Counted from the stretch's first letter, positions 1 to 8,402 are shown. The stretch is DNA of 64,000 nt from Bifidobacterium pluvialisilvae (GCF_019331695.1 NZ_JAHBBI010000002.1:186001-250000); one strand, 5' to 3'. Translations and numbers: made by a program. The notes: generated from the sequence alone by a model not told the origin.

Positions 1-798
1 TTGTTTACGGCGTTGTCGTTGCTGGGAATCGAACATCCGGAATGTCCGGCCTTGCCTAAAGCGAGTTTTTACTGCACGGTGAGAAAAGCGGGACATCGGT
101 CGGAACTTGGCGATGTGAGATTTCATGTCTGGGCAAGGCCGTTCGAGACAATACGGTTCAGGAACGGTGTCATATGCATGGCTCCCGTAGATGTCTGGCT
201 GCAGTTTTCGCAATATCTGGTCGTTGCGGAATTGGTCGTGTTGGCGGAATCCATTATCAGACGACGCCAAATCGGAAAGCGTGACTTTCTTGAACGGCTG
301 CAGCGGACGGGGCGGTTCAAGGGCAGGACGCGATGTTACGAGGCGCTGTCACTGGTTGATGAGAAATCCGAATCCGTGCAGGAAACACGCGTCCGCCTTA
401 CGATATTGCGGCATGGTCTTCCCCAGCCGCAAGTAAACTATGCGATTCGATTGGATGATGGGTCGATTGTCGTTGTGGATATGGCTTATCCGGAACGGCG
501 GGTGATTGTCGAATATGACGGCGATCACCATCGAATATATCGAAATCAGTACCTTCGAGACCAACATAAACGTCGTGCTCTGCACAATGCGGGATGGCGC
601 GTTCTCGTGGTGTTCATGGATGATTTATGGGATGCGGAAGCCAAGGAACGTTTCGCCCAGGAACTTGCGACGGCATTGCATGTCCCGTTGCCGGGAAGGC
701 CCAGTCGGGAGCATCGGGCGTTGGCCGACCCCAGAATGAATCGGGTGTTGTCGTGCAAGCCGCGTAAGTCGCGTCATCGCATACGCACGAGTCGTTAA
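1..798 (+). CDS. DUF559 / Vsr-like endonuclease-domain protein, 5' end cut by the window edge
   Basis: The reading frame is open from the first base, so the true start is probably upstream and the N-terminus is missing. The C-terminal half carries the DUF559 core: a strand with VDMAYPERRVIVEYDGDHHR, then a QxLRDxxKxxAL-like helix and a GWRVLVVFMDDL strand. This is the usual arrangement in this restriction-endonuclease-like fold, where the acidic residues are the expected metal ligands. In actinobacteria such domains often follow an AbiEi-like N-terminal region, which may lie outside the window. The C-terminal tail is basic. The biological role is unknown; DNA repair or defence is only a family-level guess. 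The gene stands alone, followed by more than 800 bp of repeat-rich noncoding DNA. Confidence 0.7.
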   Translation: MFTALSLLGIEHPECPALPKASFYCTVRKAGHRSELGDVRFHVWARPFETIRFRNGVICMAPVDVWLQFSQYLVVAELVVLAESIIRRRQIGKRDFLERLQRTGRFKGRTRCYEALSLVDEKSESVQETRVRLTILRHGLPQPQVNYAIRLDDGSIVVVDMAYPERRVIVEYDGDHHRIYRNQYLRDQHKRRALHNAGWRVLVVFMDDLWDAEAKERFAQELATALHVPLPGRPSREHRALADPRMNRVLSCKPRKSRHRIRTSR

Positions 799-814
799 CC
801 GTGCCGGCTGCTGA

Positions 815-1026
815 CACTTACGTTTGGCGGCTGGTTGGCTGGCACTTGCGTTTGGCGGCTGGTTGATGTTGTTGTTGCTGGCTGGTTGGCGATTGTGTAT
901 GAGTGGGTGGCACTTGCGTTTGGCGGCTGACTGATGTTGTGCTTGGCTGATGATGTGTTTGGCGGTTGGTGATTGTGCCTGATGACTAGTGATTGTGCCT
1001 AGCTGGCTGATACTTGCGTTTGGTGG
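815..1026. repeat. Four spaced copies of a 16-bp motif
   Basis: CACTTGCGTTTGGCGG or a near match begins at 815, 843, 911 and 1011, separated by degenerate GGTTGATGTTG-like DNA. I see no convincing gene in 799-1622. The frames open on both strands have the low-complexity composition of translated repeats. Confidence 0.7.
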
Positions 1027-1104
1027 TTGTTGATTGTGTCGGGGCTGTTGACGCTTATGCCTGGTCACTGCGCGTACGCATACGGGTCGCTTACGGCTAT
1101 GTTC

Positions 1105-1256
1105 GTGCTGGACTATGTCGTGCGTGCTGGACTTTTGTATGTGTGTTGGATGCCAAAAAACGACTTTGTTGATTTTCCAACGTTTGTGTTCCCGGCAGGC
1201 AAGACGAAGTCCAGCACGTAGTGGGGAGTCCGGCACGTAGTGGGGAGTCCAGCACA
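1105..1256. repeat. Inverted array element with 19-bp period (copy 1)
   Basis: Forward units GTGCTGGACT start at 1105 and 1124, with a weaker unit at 1143. Then comes a core, GCCAAAAAACGACTTTGTTG, at 1152-1171. Inverted units AGTCCAGCAC (second copy AGTCCGGCAC) start at 1208, 1227 and 1246. The 19-bp spacing and the core recur at 4756-4971. The arms could pair into a long stem with the core in the loop. From 1260 to 1622 the DNA is G-rich and degenerate (repeated GTGACGTGATGGGG, and two copies of CTTGCGCCATATGCGGC) and holds no gene I can support. Confidence 0.75.
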
Positions 1257-1622
1257 CAAGTAGTGCTGTGGCGGGGAAACGGTGACGTGATGGGGTGGTG
1301 GAGGTGCCGTGGTAGGGCGTGGCGGCGCGTTGCGATGGGGCGGTGGAGGTGGGGCGGCGACGGTTACGTGGCAGGCCATGGCAGGGCGTGGCAGTGACGT
1401 GATGGGGCGCGACGGTGCTGCGGTGCGTGATTGGGCTTGCGCCATATGCGGCGTGCAAAGCCGTCGGCTGCTTCGCGGTCGTGGTGGTGTCGGCGGCTTG
1501 CGCCATATGCGGCAGGCAAAGCCACACAACTCGCGTTTTAGCCGTCAGACGCTTGTTTTCGTCCGGCGGTTGTGTAAACTAATGGGGTGCGTGTTTGCGG
1601 GAACCTCCGCAAGCGGGTGTTC

Positions 1623-1695
1623 GGGTTCGTAGCTCAGTGGATAGAGCGTCTGTCTCCGGAACAGAAGGTCGTGGGTTCGAATCCCATCGAGCCCA
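1623..1695 (+). tRNA. tRNA-Arg (anticodon CCG)
   Basis: A full 73-nt cloverleaf. The 7-bp acceptor stem pairs GGGTTCG with CGAGCCC (one G-U), followed by a discriminator A. The anticodon stem TCTGT/ACAGA holds the loop CTCCGGA with CCG at 1656-1658. The T arm is GTGGG-TTCGAAT-CCCAT. CCA is not encoded. It reads CGG codons, which are common in this high-GC genome. Confidence 0.96.
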
Positions 1696-1945
1696 CGAAA
1701 TCGTTGAGATTCCAACGTTCTTACAATGCCTATTGTTTATTCCGTACCGTAATCGGATTACCCATCGGGTACTCATCGGGTACATGAATGATGCGGTTGT
1801 AATGATGTGGCTTCGCATTTTCTCCGCCCGTATGGCGGTCGTTTCCCTCCGTTTCCTGTTCTTCACGCCGTACAATGCGAGACTACGGAACGTGGTATTT
1901 CATACTGCATTCGTAATTCGTACATTCGCATGGGAGGGAATCATC

Positions 1946-2347
1946 ATGGTGGACAAGCTTGAGGAAGTCGCGACCGCATACGCGCCGGCCGCGCTGGGCG
2001 CCTACAGCCAGGCGGTGAAGGCGAACGGATTCGTGTTCGTCTCCGGCCAGCTCGGCATCGACCCGCACACGGGCGAGCTGGCGGGCGCCACCGCGGGCGA
2101 ACAGACCGCGCAGGCGCTGAAGAACATCAAGAACATCCTCGACGCCTCCGGCAGCGGCATCGAGAACGTGGTGCGCGCCACCATCTACATGAAGAACGTC
2201 GATGATTTCAAGGAGATCGACGGAGAATACGCCAAGGCGTTCATCGGATCGGTGAAGCCGGCCCGCGTGGCGTTCGGCGGCAATGACATCCCCAAGGGCG
2301 CCCTCGTGGAGATCGACGCCATCGCCGTGCTCAACGACGCCGACTGA
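1946..2347 (+). CDS. ridA: RidA/YjgF/TdcF family enamine/imine deaminase
   Basis: A 133-residue cytosolic protein, the normal length for the family. RidA hydrolyses reactive 2-aminoacrylate-type enamines and imines released by PLP enzymes. The sequence shows the family landmarks: GAYSQAVKANGFVFVSGQLG near the N-terminus, the central QTAQALKNIKNILDASG helix, and the C-terminal ARVAFGGNDIPKGALVEIDA, which carries the substrate-binding arginine in the P-x-R-x(3)-G-type segment. The ATG at 1946 was chosen because GGGAGGG sits 8-14 nt upstream; the frame is open much further upstream through the tRNA, which is not meaningful. It stands alone between the tRNA gene and two small membrane proteins. 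Confidence 0.93.
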   Translation: MVDKLEEVATAYAPAALGAYSQAVKANGFVFVSGQLGIDPHTGELAGATAGEQTAQALKNIKNILDASGSGIENVVRATIYMKNVDDFKEIDGEYAKAFIGSVKPARVAFGGNDIPKGALVEIDAIAVLNDAD

Positions 2348-2368
2348 TAACGACGTCTGCCGTCTCGT

Positions 2369-2414
2369 CCTCGGTTCCTTTCGGTCGTTCATATACGACG
2401 AACAGGAACCGAGG
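2369..2414. repeat. Perfect 11-bp inverted repeat downstream of ridA
   Basis: CCTCGGTTCCT at 2369-2379 pairs with AGGAACCGAGG at 2404-2414, and a smaller GTCGT/ACGAC hairpin lies inside. No T-run follows, so it is not a classical terminator, although its position 22 bp after ridA suggests mRNA 3'-end protection. Related GGTTCC motifs recur through 2415-2560. Confidence 0.65.
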
Positions 2415-2607
2415 ACGTTGTCGTATTCCGTTCCGTTGCGGAGGATACAACGTATGGGAAACGGAACGATGGTTTGGTTCCCGTTGGTTGGTCCAGCGGC
2501 AACGTGTGGGAATCATAGGGGGAGTTTGGTTCCTGTCGGTTGATATAGACGCGACGAACGAGAACCTGGATGCGACGTGACGGCAATCGACGGCCTACAA
2601 TACAACC

Positions 2608-2790
2608 ATGTTTCTCGTGTTGATGTTCGTTCTGACGCTCGTGGCCGCAGCGGTGCTGGCGGCCGGAGTCAGGCTCATGCGCGCGAGGACGAGGATTCCC
2701 GTATATCCGCTCGGTCTCGCGCTTGCCGTGGTCGGCGGCGTGGCGACGGTCGCGTTCCTGGTCATCTTCATCGTCTACGCCGTCGGGTGA
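2608..2790 (+). CDS. Small membrane protein, 60 aa, unknown
   Basis: A 60-residue protein with two predicted hydrophobic helices (about residues 2-21 and 35-57) separated by a short basic loop containing RLMRARTR. I do not recognise a family. Support for it being real comes from four points: the ATG lies 6 nt after a TACAAT -10-like hexamer (2596-2601), which suggests leaderless expression; the topology is clean; there is no overlapping alternative; and another small membrane protein follows 3 bp later. It could instead be a chance hydrophobic frame, since short high-GC frames are often open. Confidence 0.5.
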   Translation: MFLVLMFVLTLVAAAVLAAGVRLMRARTRIPVYPLGLALAVVGGVATVAFLVIFIVYAVG

Positions 2791-2793
2791 CGT

Positions 2794-3042
2794 ATGGACG
2801 CGCGGAAAATCCGCACCCTGCCGGCATCGGTGTCGATATTGAGCCAAGGCAATCTGCAAAGCCTGGCCTATGTGGCGATGGGTGCGTTCGGTGTTGTGGC
2901 GGCGGTTGGATGCCTCGCCCGATGGCTCGCCCATCGTTCACGTGAAATCACGACGATGACGATTGCGATGGTCGTGGCGTCGCTCATCGGGCCATTCGTG
3001 CTGATGAGGCGCATGACCGCCGGCTCGAAGACGACGCCGTAG
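2794..3042 (+). CDS. Small two-helix membrane protein, 82 aa, unknown
   Basis: Begins 3 bp after the stop of the preceding 60-aa membrane protein, so the two are probably cotranscribed. It has hydrophobic stretches around residues 24-42 and 53-70, with an LARWLAHRSRE loop between them and a basic tail. There is no clear ribosome-binding site beyond the purines at the end of the upstream gene. I recognise no family and infer no function beyond membrane location. It ends 126 bp before the amino-acid permease. Confidence 0.45.
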   Translation: MDARKIRTLPASVSILSQGNLQSLAYVAMGAFGVVAAVGCLARWLAHRSREITTMTIAMVVASLIGPFVLMRRMTAGSKTTP

Positions 3043-3168
3043 TGTTGCATGGCCGATTGAGGGGGCGCTGCCCGATGGAGGAAGGGTGTGACGGACGTCA
3101 TCGATGGACGGTCGGTCATTTGGCTGGGTGGATTACCGTTTTTGGATGGCTTGCGGTAGTCTTCTGGG

Positions 3169-4635
3169 GTGACGAACGAACAGCAGCGCAACGCAAAGCC
3201 GCAGGAAGCCGCAGGACCCCGGACCGCCGTGACGACGCAGACGCAGACGCAGGAACAGGAACCCGAGGCGACCGGACTCGAGCGCAAGATGGAATCCCGC
3301 CACCTCACCATGATCTCGCTTGGCGGCGTCATCGGCACCGGATTGTTCCTAAGCTCCGGATACACGATTCACCAGGCCGGCCCGCTCGGCGCGATCATCG
3401 CCTACGCCATCGGTTCGCTGCTCGTCTACTTCGTGATGCTCTGCCTCGGCGAACTCTCCGTGGCCATGCCCTACGCCGGCAGCTTCCATCTGTATGCCAA
3501 CCGGTTCATCGGTCCGGGCACGGCGTTCACCATCGCCATCCTCTACTGGCTCAACTGGGCGGTGGCGCTCGCCTCCGAGTTCACGGCGGCCGGACTGCTC
3601 ATGCAACGATGGTTCCCCGGCAGTCCGGCGTGGGTGTGGAGCGCCGTGTTCATCGCCGTCGTGTTCGCGCTGAACATCCTTTCCGTACGGCTGTATGGCG
3701 AATCGGAGTTCTGGTTCGCGTCCATCAAGGTGTTCGCCATCGTCGCGTTCATCATCATCGGTCTGCTGGCAATTTTCGGTGCGATGCCGATCGCCGGCTA
3801 TGATCATGCGCCGCTGTTCGGCAATTTCGTATCCGACGGATGGTTCCCCAATGGCATCGCGCCGATCTTCTCCACGTTGCTGACCGTCGTGTTCGCGTTC
3901 TCCGGCACCGAGGTCGTGGGCGTGGCCGCTGGCGAGACGCGCGACCCGGGCAAGGCGATTCCGAAGGCCGTGCACACCACCGTGCTGCGCCTCGCCATCT
4001 TCTTCATCGGCTCCATCGCCGTGATGGCCGCATTGATCCCATGGCACAGGTCCGGCGTGGACACCAGTCCGTTCGTGCTCGTGTTCCAGTCGATCGGCAT
4101 GCCGTTCGCCGGTGACGTGATGAATTTCGTCGTATTGACGGCCGTGCTGTCGGCGGCGAATTCGGGACTGTACGTGTGCTCGCGCATGGTGTGGTCGCTG
4201 GCCAAGGAGCGGATGCTGCCGATGCGGCTCGCCAAGACGAACTTCCGCGGTGTGCCTGTGTTCGCCGTCATGGTGAGCATGGCCGGCAGCCTGCTGGCGT
4301 TGCTGTCGTCGGTGATCGCGGCCAGCACCGTATATCTGGCGCTGGTGGCGGTCTCGGGATTGGCGACCATCGTGGTATGGGCGTCGGTGGCGGTGTGCCA
4401 GATACGGTTCCGTCGCCAGTGGCTGGCCGAGGGGCATAGCGTGGACGAGTTGGGATACAAGGCGCCCGGATATCCGTTCGTGCCGTGGGCGGCGTTGGTG
4501 ATGTGCGCGCTGGCGTTGGTGCTGGTCGTGTTCGACGAATCGCAACGGTCGACGTTGTACTACATGATTCCGTTCGTCGCGTTGTGCTACGCGTTCCACT
4601 ATGCTCGCGAGGCATGGCGACGTCGGCATGGGTGA
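3169..4635 (+). CDS. APC-superfamily amino acid permease (AAT family)
   Basis: A 488-residue integral membrane transporter with about 12 helices, normal length for the AAT/LysP/GabP group, which imports amino acids by proton symport. The diagnostic N-terminal motif is ISLGGVIGTGLFLSSG near residues 45-60, followed by GPLGAIIAYAIGSLLVYFVM and, later, FSGTEVVGVAAGETRDPGKA (helix 6 to 7 region) with its conserved E-x-R-x-P. The N-terminal 35 residues are Gln/Thr/Glu-rich and cytosolic. The start is GTG at 3169, which has no Shine-Dalgarno but lies 6 nt after TAGTCT, consistent with a leaderless mRNA. Substrate cannot be assigned from sequence; lysine, aromatic amino acids, GABA or S-methylmethionine are all possible. 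Confidence 0.9.
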   Translation: MTNEQQRNAKPQEAAGPRTAVTTQTQTQEQEPEATGLERKMESRHLTMISLGGVIGTGLFLSSGYTIHQAGPLGAIIAYAIGSLLVYFVMLCLGELSVAMPYAGSFHLYANRFIGPGTAFTIAILYWLNWAVALASEFTAAGLLMQRWFPGSPAWVWSAVFIAVVFALNILSVRLYGESEFWFASIKVFAIVAFIIIGLLAIFGAMPIAGYDHAPLFGNFVSDGWFPNGIAPIFSTLLTVVFAFSGTEVVGVAAGETRDPGKAIPKAVHTTVLRLAIFFIGSIAVMAALIPWHRSGVDTSPFVLVFQSIGMPFAGDVMNFVVLTAVLSAANSGLYVCSRMVWSLAKERMLPMRLAKTNFRGVPVFAVMVSMAGSLLALLSSVIAASTVYLALVAVSGLATIVVWASVAVCQIRFRRQWLAEGHSVDELGYKAPGYPFVPWAALVMCALALVLVVFDESQRSTLYYMIPFVALCYAFHYAREAWRRRHG

Positions 4636-4755
4636 GGCGCGCTGGTGCGAGGTGAGGCGTGCGTGCTGTGGAGAAAGGCGTGCGTGCTGTGGAGTAAAGG
4701 CGTGCGGCGCTGCAGTGTGATGGCATGAGTGCTGACGCGATGATGACGTTGCTGC

Positions 4756-4971
4756 GTGTTGGACTTTGCTCTGTGTGCCGGACTTTGTGTTGCGGTGTGA
4801 TGGTGTGCGTGCGACGTTGCGTGCTGGACTTTGTATTGCGTGCTGGACTGTACGTTTCGTGTTGGACGCCAAAAAATGATTTTGTTGGAATTGCAACGTT
4901 GTTGTTCCCCGCATACAACCAATAGTCCAGCACGTAGCTGATAGTCCAGCACGTAAGGGGAAGTCCAGCAC
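4756..4971. repeat. Inverted array element with 19-bp period (copy 2)
   Basis: Forward GTGYYGGACT units start at 4756, 4775, 4821, 4840 and 4859. The core GCCAAAAAATGATTTTGTTG lies at 4868-4887. Exact AGTCCAGCAC units start at 4924, 4943 and 4962, precisely 19 bp apart. It matches the element at 1105-1256 in unit, spacing and core. Upstream, 4650-4710 holds two copies of GCGTGCGTGCTGTGGAG. No gene is supported between 4636 and 5180. Confidence 0.8.
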
Positions 4972-4998
4972 GCAGGGAGCAGGATAGGGATGGGCGCG

Positions 4999-5125
4999 AT
5001 GGGGTAGTTGGGTGAGTGAGGTGTTGGATGCGGACACGGTTGGGTAGTTGGGCGAGTGAGGTGTTGGGTGATGGACACGGTTGGGCGGTTGGGTGATGTG
5101 GATATGGTTGGGCGGTTGGATGATG
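4999..5125. repeat. Degenerate tandem repeat, unit about 40 bp
   Basis: GGGTAGTTGGGYGAGTGAGG starts at 5002 and again at 5042. It is followed by decayed GGGCGGTTGG copies to about 5125. It lies directly upstream of argS and has no coding potential I can defend. Confidence 0.6.
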
Positions 5126-5180
5126 GCGGGAGCCGGGTATGTGCATTCGGGCTGTCAGCGTTGACGGTAGACTTTGAAGA

Positions 5181-6959
5181 ATGAGTCCTGAAGCGCTTAG
5201 TGAACTGATTTCCGCAATTGCCCACGACCTCGCCGCGGCGGGCACCGCCGGCGAACTGACCGACGACCTGATTCCCCCGGTCGAGAAGATCACCGTGATG
5301 CGCCCGAAGGATCGCGCGCACGGCGACTGGGCCACCAACATCGCCATGCAGCTGGCCAAGAAGGCCGGCATGAAGCCGCGCGACCTCGCCGAACTGTTCG
5401 CCCCCGAACTCGAGAAAAACGACGGCGTCAAGTCCGTGGAGATCGCCGGCCCCGGCTTCATCAACATCACCCTCGACTCCGCGTCCGCCGCCGGCATCGT
5501 CGACACCGTGCTCGAAGCGGGCGACGCGTTCGGCCGCAATAATCATCTCTCGGGCAAGACCCTCAACCTCGAATTCGTCTCCGCCAACCCCACCGGGCCG
5601 ATCCACATCGGCGGCACCCGCTGGGCCGCGGTCGGCGACTCCATGGCCCGCGTGCTCGAAGCCAACGGCGCCAAGGTCGTGCGCGAATACTACTTCAACG
5701 ACCACGGCGAGCAGATCAACCGCTTCGCACGGTCGCTCGTCGCCGCCGCCCACGGCGAACCCACCCCGGCCGACGGCTACAAGGGCGCCTACATCGACGA
5801 AATCGCCCAGCGCGTCATCGACGAGGCCAAGGCCGACGGCATCGACGTGCTTTCCCTGCCGCGCGTGACCGCCGACGACGGCTCCGAAGGCGACTCCGAA
5901 CAGCGCGAGGAATTCCGCAAGCGTGCCGTGCCGATGATGTTCGCCGAAATCCAGCAGTCGATGAAGGAATTCCGCGTGAACTTCGACGTCTGGTTCCACG
6001 AGAACAGCCTCTACCAGGACGGCGAGGTCGAGAAGGCCATCGCCGACCTGCGCGAGCGCGGCGACATCTACGAGAAGGACGGCGCCACCTGGTTCGCGTC
6101 CACCAAGCACGGCGACGACAAGGACCGCGTGATCATCAAGTCCGACGGCAACGCCGCGTACTTCGCCGCCGACATCGCCTATTATCGCAACAAGCGCCAC
6201 CGCAGCGTGAACCCCGCCGACGTGGCCATCTACATGCTCGGCGCCGACCACCACGGCTACATCGGCCGCATGATGGCCATGTGCGCCGCGTTCGGCGACA
6301 AGCCCGGCGAGAACATGCAGATCCTCATCGGCCAGCTCGTCAACGTGATGAAGGACGGCAAGCCCGTGCGCATGAGCAAGCGCGCCGGCAACGTCGTCAC
6401 GCTCGACGACCTTGTCGAGGCCATCGGCGTGGACGCCGCCCGCTATTCGCTGGCCCGCACCGACTACAACCAGAGCGTGGACATCGACCTCGACCTGCTC
6501 GCCAGCCACACCAACGAGAACCCCGTGTACTACGTGCAGTACGCGCATGCCCGCGGATGCAACGTGGACCGCAACGCCGCAGCGGCCGGCGTGACCACGG
6601 AAGGCGCCGACCTTGCACTGCTCGACACCGAGGCCGACGGCGACCTGCTCGCCGCCCTCGCCCAGTATCCGAGCATGATCACACTGGCCGGCGACGGTCG
6701 CGAACCGCATCGCGTGGCCCACTACCTCGAGGATCTGGCCGGACGCTACCACAAGTGGTACGCCGCCGAGCGCGTGGCCCCCATGGCCCTGACCGACGCC
6801 GAACAGCGTCTGCCCGAAGCCGAGCGCGCCGCCCTCGAGATCGCCAAGAACCCGGAGCCGGCCCGCGCCGCCGCCCGCCTGCGTCTCAACGACGCCGCCA
6901 AGCAGGTCATCGCCAATGGCCTCGCCCTGCTCGGCGTCACGGCTCCGGAAAAGATGTGA
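5181..6959 (+). CDS. argS: Arginyl-tRNA synthetase
   Basis: A class I aminoacyl-tRNA synthetase charging tRNA-Arg with arginine in the cytosol. At 592 residues it has the normal bacterial length. Domain order is as expected: the N-terminal Add1 domain (about 1-115); the Rossmann core with ANPTGPIHIGG (residues about 135-145), where the HIGH signature reads HIGG as in many actinobacterial ArgS; VRMSKRAGN as the KMSKS equivalent near residue 398; and a C-terminal DALR anticodon-binding helical domain (about 480-592). The ATG at 5181 lies 7 nt after TAGACT (5168-5173) without a Shine-Dalgarno, suggesting a leaderless transcript. In Corynebacterium argS heads an argS-lysA operon. Here it keeps the order with lysA but is separated from it by a membrane-protein gene and repeats. 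Confidence 0.98.
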   Translation: MSPEALSELISAIAHDLAAAGTAGELTDDLIPPVEKITVMRPKDRAHGDWATNIAMQLAKKAGMKPRDLAELFAPELEKNDGVKSVEIAGPGFINITLDSASAAGIVDTVLEAGDAFGRNNHLSGKTLNLEFVSANPTGPIHIGGTRWAAVGDSMARVLEANGAKVVREYYFNDHGEQINRFARSLVAAAHGEPTPADGYKGAYIDEIAQRVIDEAKADGIDVLSLPRVTADDGSEGDSEQREEFRKRAVPMMFAEIQQSMKEFRVNFDVWFHENSLYQDGEVEKAIADLRERGDIYEKDGATWFASTKHGDDKDRVIIKSDGNAAYFAADIAYYRNKRHRSVNPADVAIYMLGADHHGYIGRMMAMCAAFGDKPGENMQILIGQLVNVMKDGKPVRMSKRAGNVVTLDDLVEAIGVDAARYSLARTDYNQSVDIDLDLLASHTNENPVYYVQYAHARGCNVDRNAAAAGVTTEGADLALLDTEADGDLLAALAQYPSMITLAGDGREPHRVAHYLEDLAGRYHKWYAAERVAPMALTDAEQRLPEAERAALEIAKNPEPARAAARLRLNDAAKQVIANGLALLGVTAPEKM

Positions 6960-6992
6960 TGCCCTGAACAGGCATCCGTTCTCTCATATGGG

Positions 6993-7406
6993 TTTGTGGG
7001 TCTACTACGATTACGTAGAGTCGATTTTCGGCTTCCTCGTGATCGTGGTAGACCCACAAACCTCTTTATGAACGGATTGACCCACGGTTATTGAACATGT
7101 TGGACCCACAAGTCGGGATTGCGTTGCCGTGGACCCACAGACCTGTAGTTCTAGACCCACGAATCCGTTGCGCCAGACCCACAAAACCACTGTCGGCCCA
7201 CAAACAAAACCATTATCGGCCCACAAAACCATTGTCGTAGGCCCGTAAAACGGTTGCGTTGTTGTGTTGGCCTGCAAGTCGGTCATTGTTATCACGATAG
7301 ACCCACAAACCATTGGTAGCTGTCATCCTAGACCCACAAAGCCATGGGTGGCGCTGCCGCTGTAAGCTTACGAAGCCATGGACGACGCTGTCACGATAGA
7401 CCCACA
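6993..7406. repeat. GTGGGTC/GACCCAC array with core (locus 1)
   Basis: One forward TTTGTGGGTCTA unit lies at 6993-7004. A core, GATTTTCGGCTTCCTCGTGA, lies at 7023-7042. Then come inverted (R)GACCCAC units starting near 7051, 7079, 7103, 7132, 7154 and 7176, with decayed copies (GGCCCACAAA) and further full copies out to about 7406. The core is shared with 40328-40347 and with the complements of 63211-63230 and 63500-63519. It occupies the argS downstream gap (6960-7451), where I see no gene. Confidence 0.85.
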
Positions 7407-7451
7407 AACTTGTACTTGTATATGATTCTTGCGTGAACGAATTCGCCCATT

Positions 7452-8249
7452 ATGGCGATTGGAGATGGGCCAGTGGAACATTCGACCCCATGGCAACGGT
7501 TCGTCGCGCCGTTCGACCGTATCGGAACGTGGCTGGCCGACCACTATCTGGATATCCCCGCCGGCGTTCTTGCCCTCGTCATCGTGCTGTGGCCGGCGAT
7601 ACAGGACGTCGCCGGCCTGAGCCGTCACGTCGTCGCCGCACGAATATTCCACTATGCCGCCCCCGTCTTGATGTTGCTCGGCGTCGTCGTCGCATTGTCG
7701 TGGTGGCGGGCGTTCCGCATCGTCCAGATTCGGGGCAAACGTGCGGTCAGTGGCCGCCGGTATCACAGCGGCGTCGCGGGCATGGCCATACTCGCCCTTG
7801 TCGTGTCGCCCCTCATGTATGGCGGCCTGTATCGCAACGGATACGGCGTGCCGGCCGACGTCGAGATTCGCTATGCGCCGCCGGACCATGCGACGGCCCG
7901 TGAAGACGACGTCCGATACGACGTCACATCCGCCCAATGGAACGACAATGGAATCGAACGCGTCACCGGCGGCGACATCACATGGCGGGGAACGACAGAT
8001 TTGTCCAAGGGAATCAGCGCGGATTTCGACATCATTCCGACCGACGTCGCCAACTTGGACAACGGCACCGCGTCGCATCGGAACGACGATGCGACCGCCG
8101 GTGCCGGCAGATCCGTCGAGCGCGGCGACCCCGGCGTCTGCACGATATTCGTCGACGGCGTTGAAACCGCGCGTGGCGGCGACCGATGCCATATCCGGGC
8201 CACCGACGTCTCCTATGCTCCCTGGACAGGCCTCGTCATCCGGCGTTGA
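7452..8249 (+). CDS. Membrane protein with MmpS-like extracytoplasmic domain
   Basis: A 265-residue protein with about three hydrophobic helices in its N-terminal half (approximately residues 37-56, 66-84 and 108-128). A soluble C-terminal domain follows and is predicted to be outside the membrane. That domain resembles the MmpS/DUF families of mycobacteria: YDVTSAQWNDNG, then a DITWRGTTDL strand, a SADFDIIP segment, and finally VCTIFVDGVETARGGDRCHI, with a cysteine pair bracketing the VDG turn. MmpS proteins are accessory subunits of lipid exporters, but no MmpL-type partner is seen nearby, so the role is open. The start is ATG 7452, the only Met after an in-frame stop at 7434; TATGAT at 7421-7426 is a plausible -10. 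It sits between argS and lysA. Confidence 0.72.
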   Translation: MAIGDGPVEHSTPWQRFVAPFDRIGTWLADHYLDIPAGVLALVIVLWPAIQDVAGLSRHVVAARIFHYAAPVLMLLGVVVALSWWRAFRIVQIRGKRAVSGRRYHSGVAGMAILALVVSPLMYGGLYRNGYGVPADVEIRYAPPDHATAREDDVRYDVTSAQWNDNGIERVTGGDITWRGTTDLSKGISADFDIIPTDVANLDNGTASHRNDDATAGAGRSVERGDPGVCTIFVDGVETARGGDRCHIRATDVSYAPWTGLVIRR

Positions 8250-8326
8250 ATCGTCATATGGCCGAATCGGTCCGTCTGAACATCGGAACGACTGTCATAG
8301 AGTCAGTTGTTATTAGGAACAATGGC

Positions 8327-8402
8327 TCCGTGACGAAGGCTTTGTCACGGAATTCAAATCCCCGGTCGGAATTGGTTCCGTGCCAGGAAAACTGGCACGG
8401 AA
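8327..8402. repeat. Two TTCCGTG-type hairpins in the lysA upstream gap
   Basis: TCCGTGAC (8327-8334) pairs with GTCACGGA (8344-8351). TTCCGTGCCA (8376-8385) pairs with TGGCACGGAA (8393-8402), and another GTGGCACGGAAACG half-copy lies near 8560. The same TTCCGTGCC sequence appears at 49268-49437. The remainder of 8250-8799 shows no gene; GGAG at 8791 is the lysA ribosome-binding site. Confidence 0.65.

Noticed and set aside
625-1529. Minus-strand genes in 625-1529
   Set aside because: They are translations of repeated low-complexity DNA, rich in His, Pro, Gln and Arg, and they start or end inside repeats.
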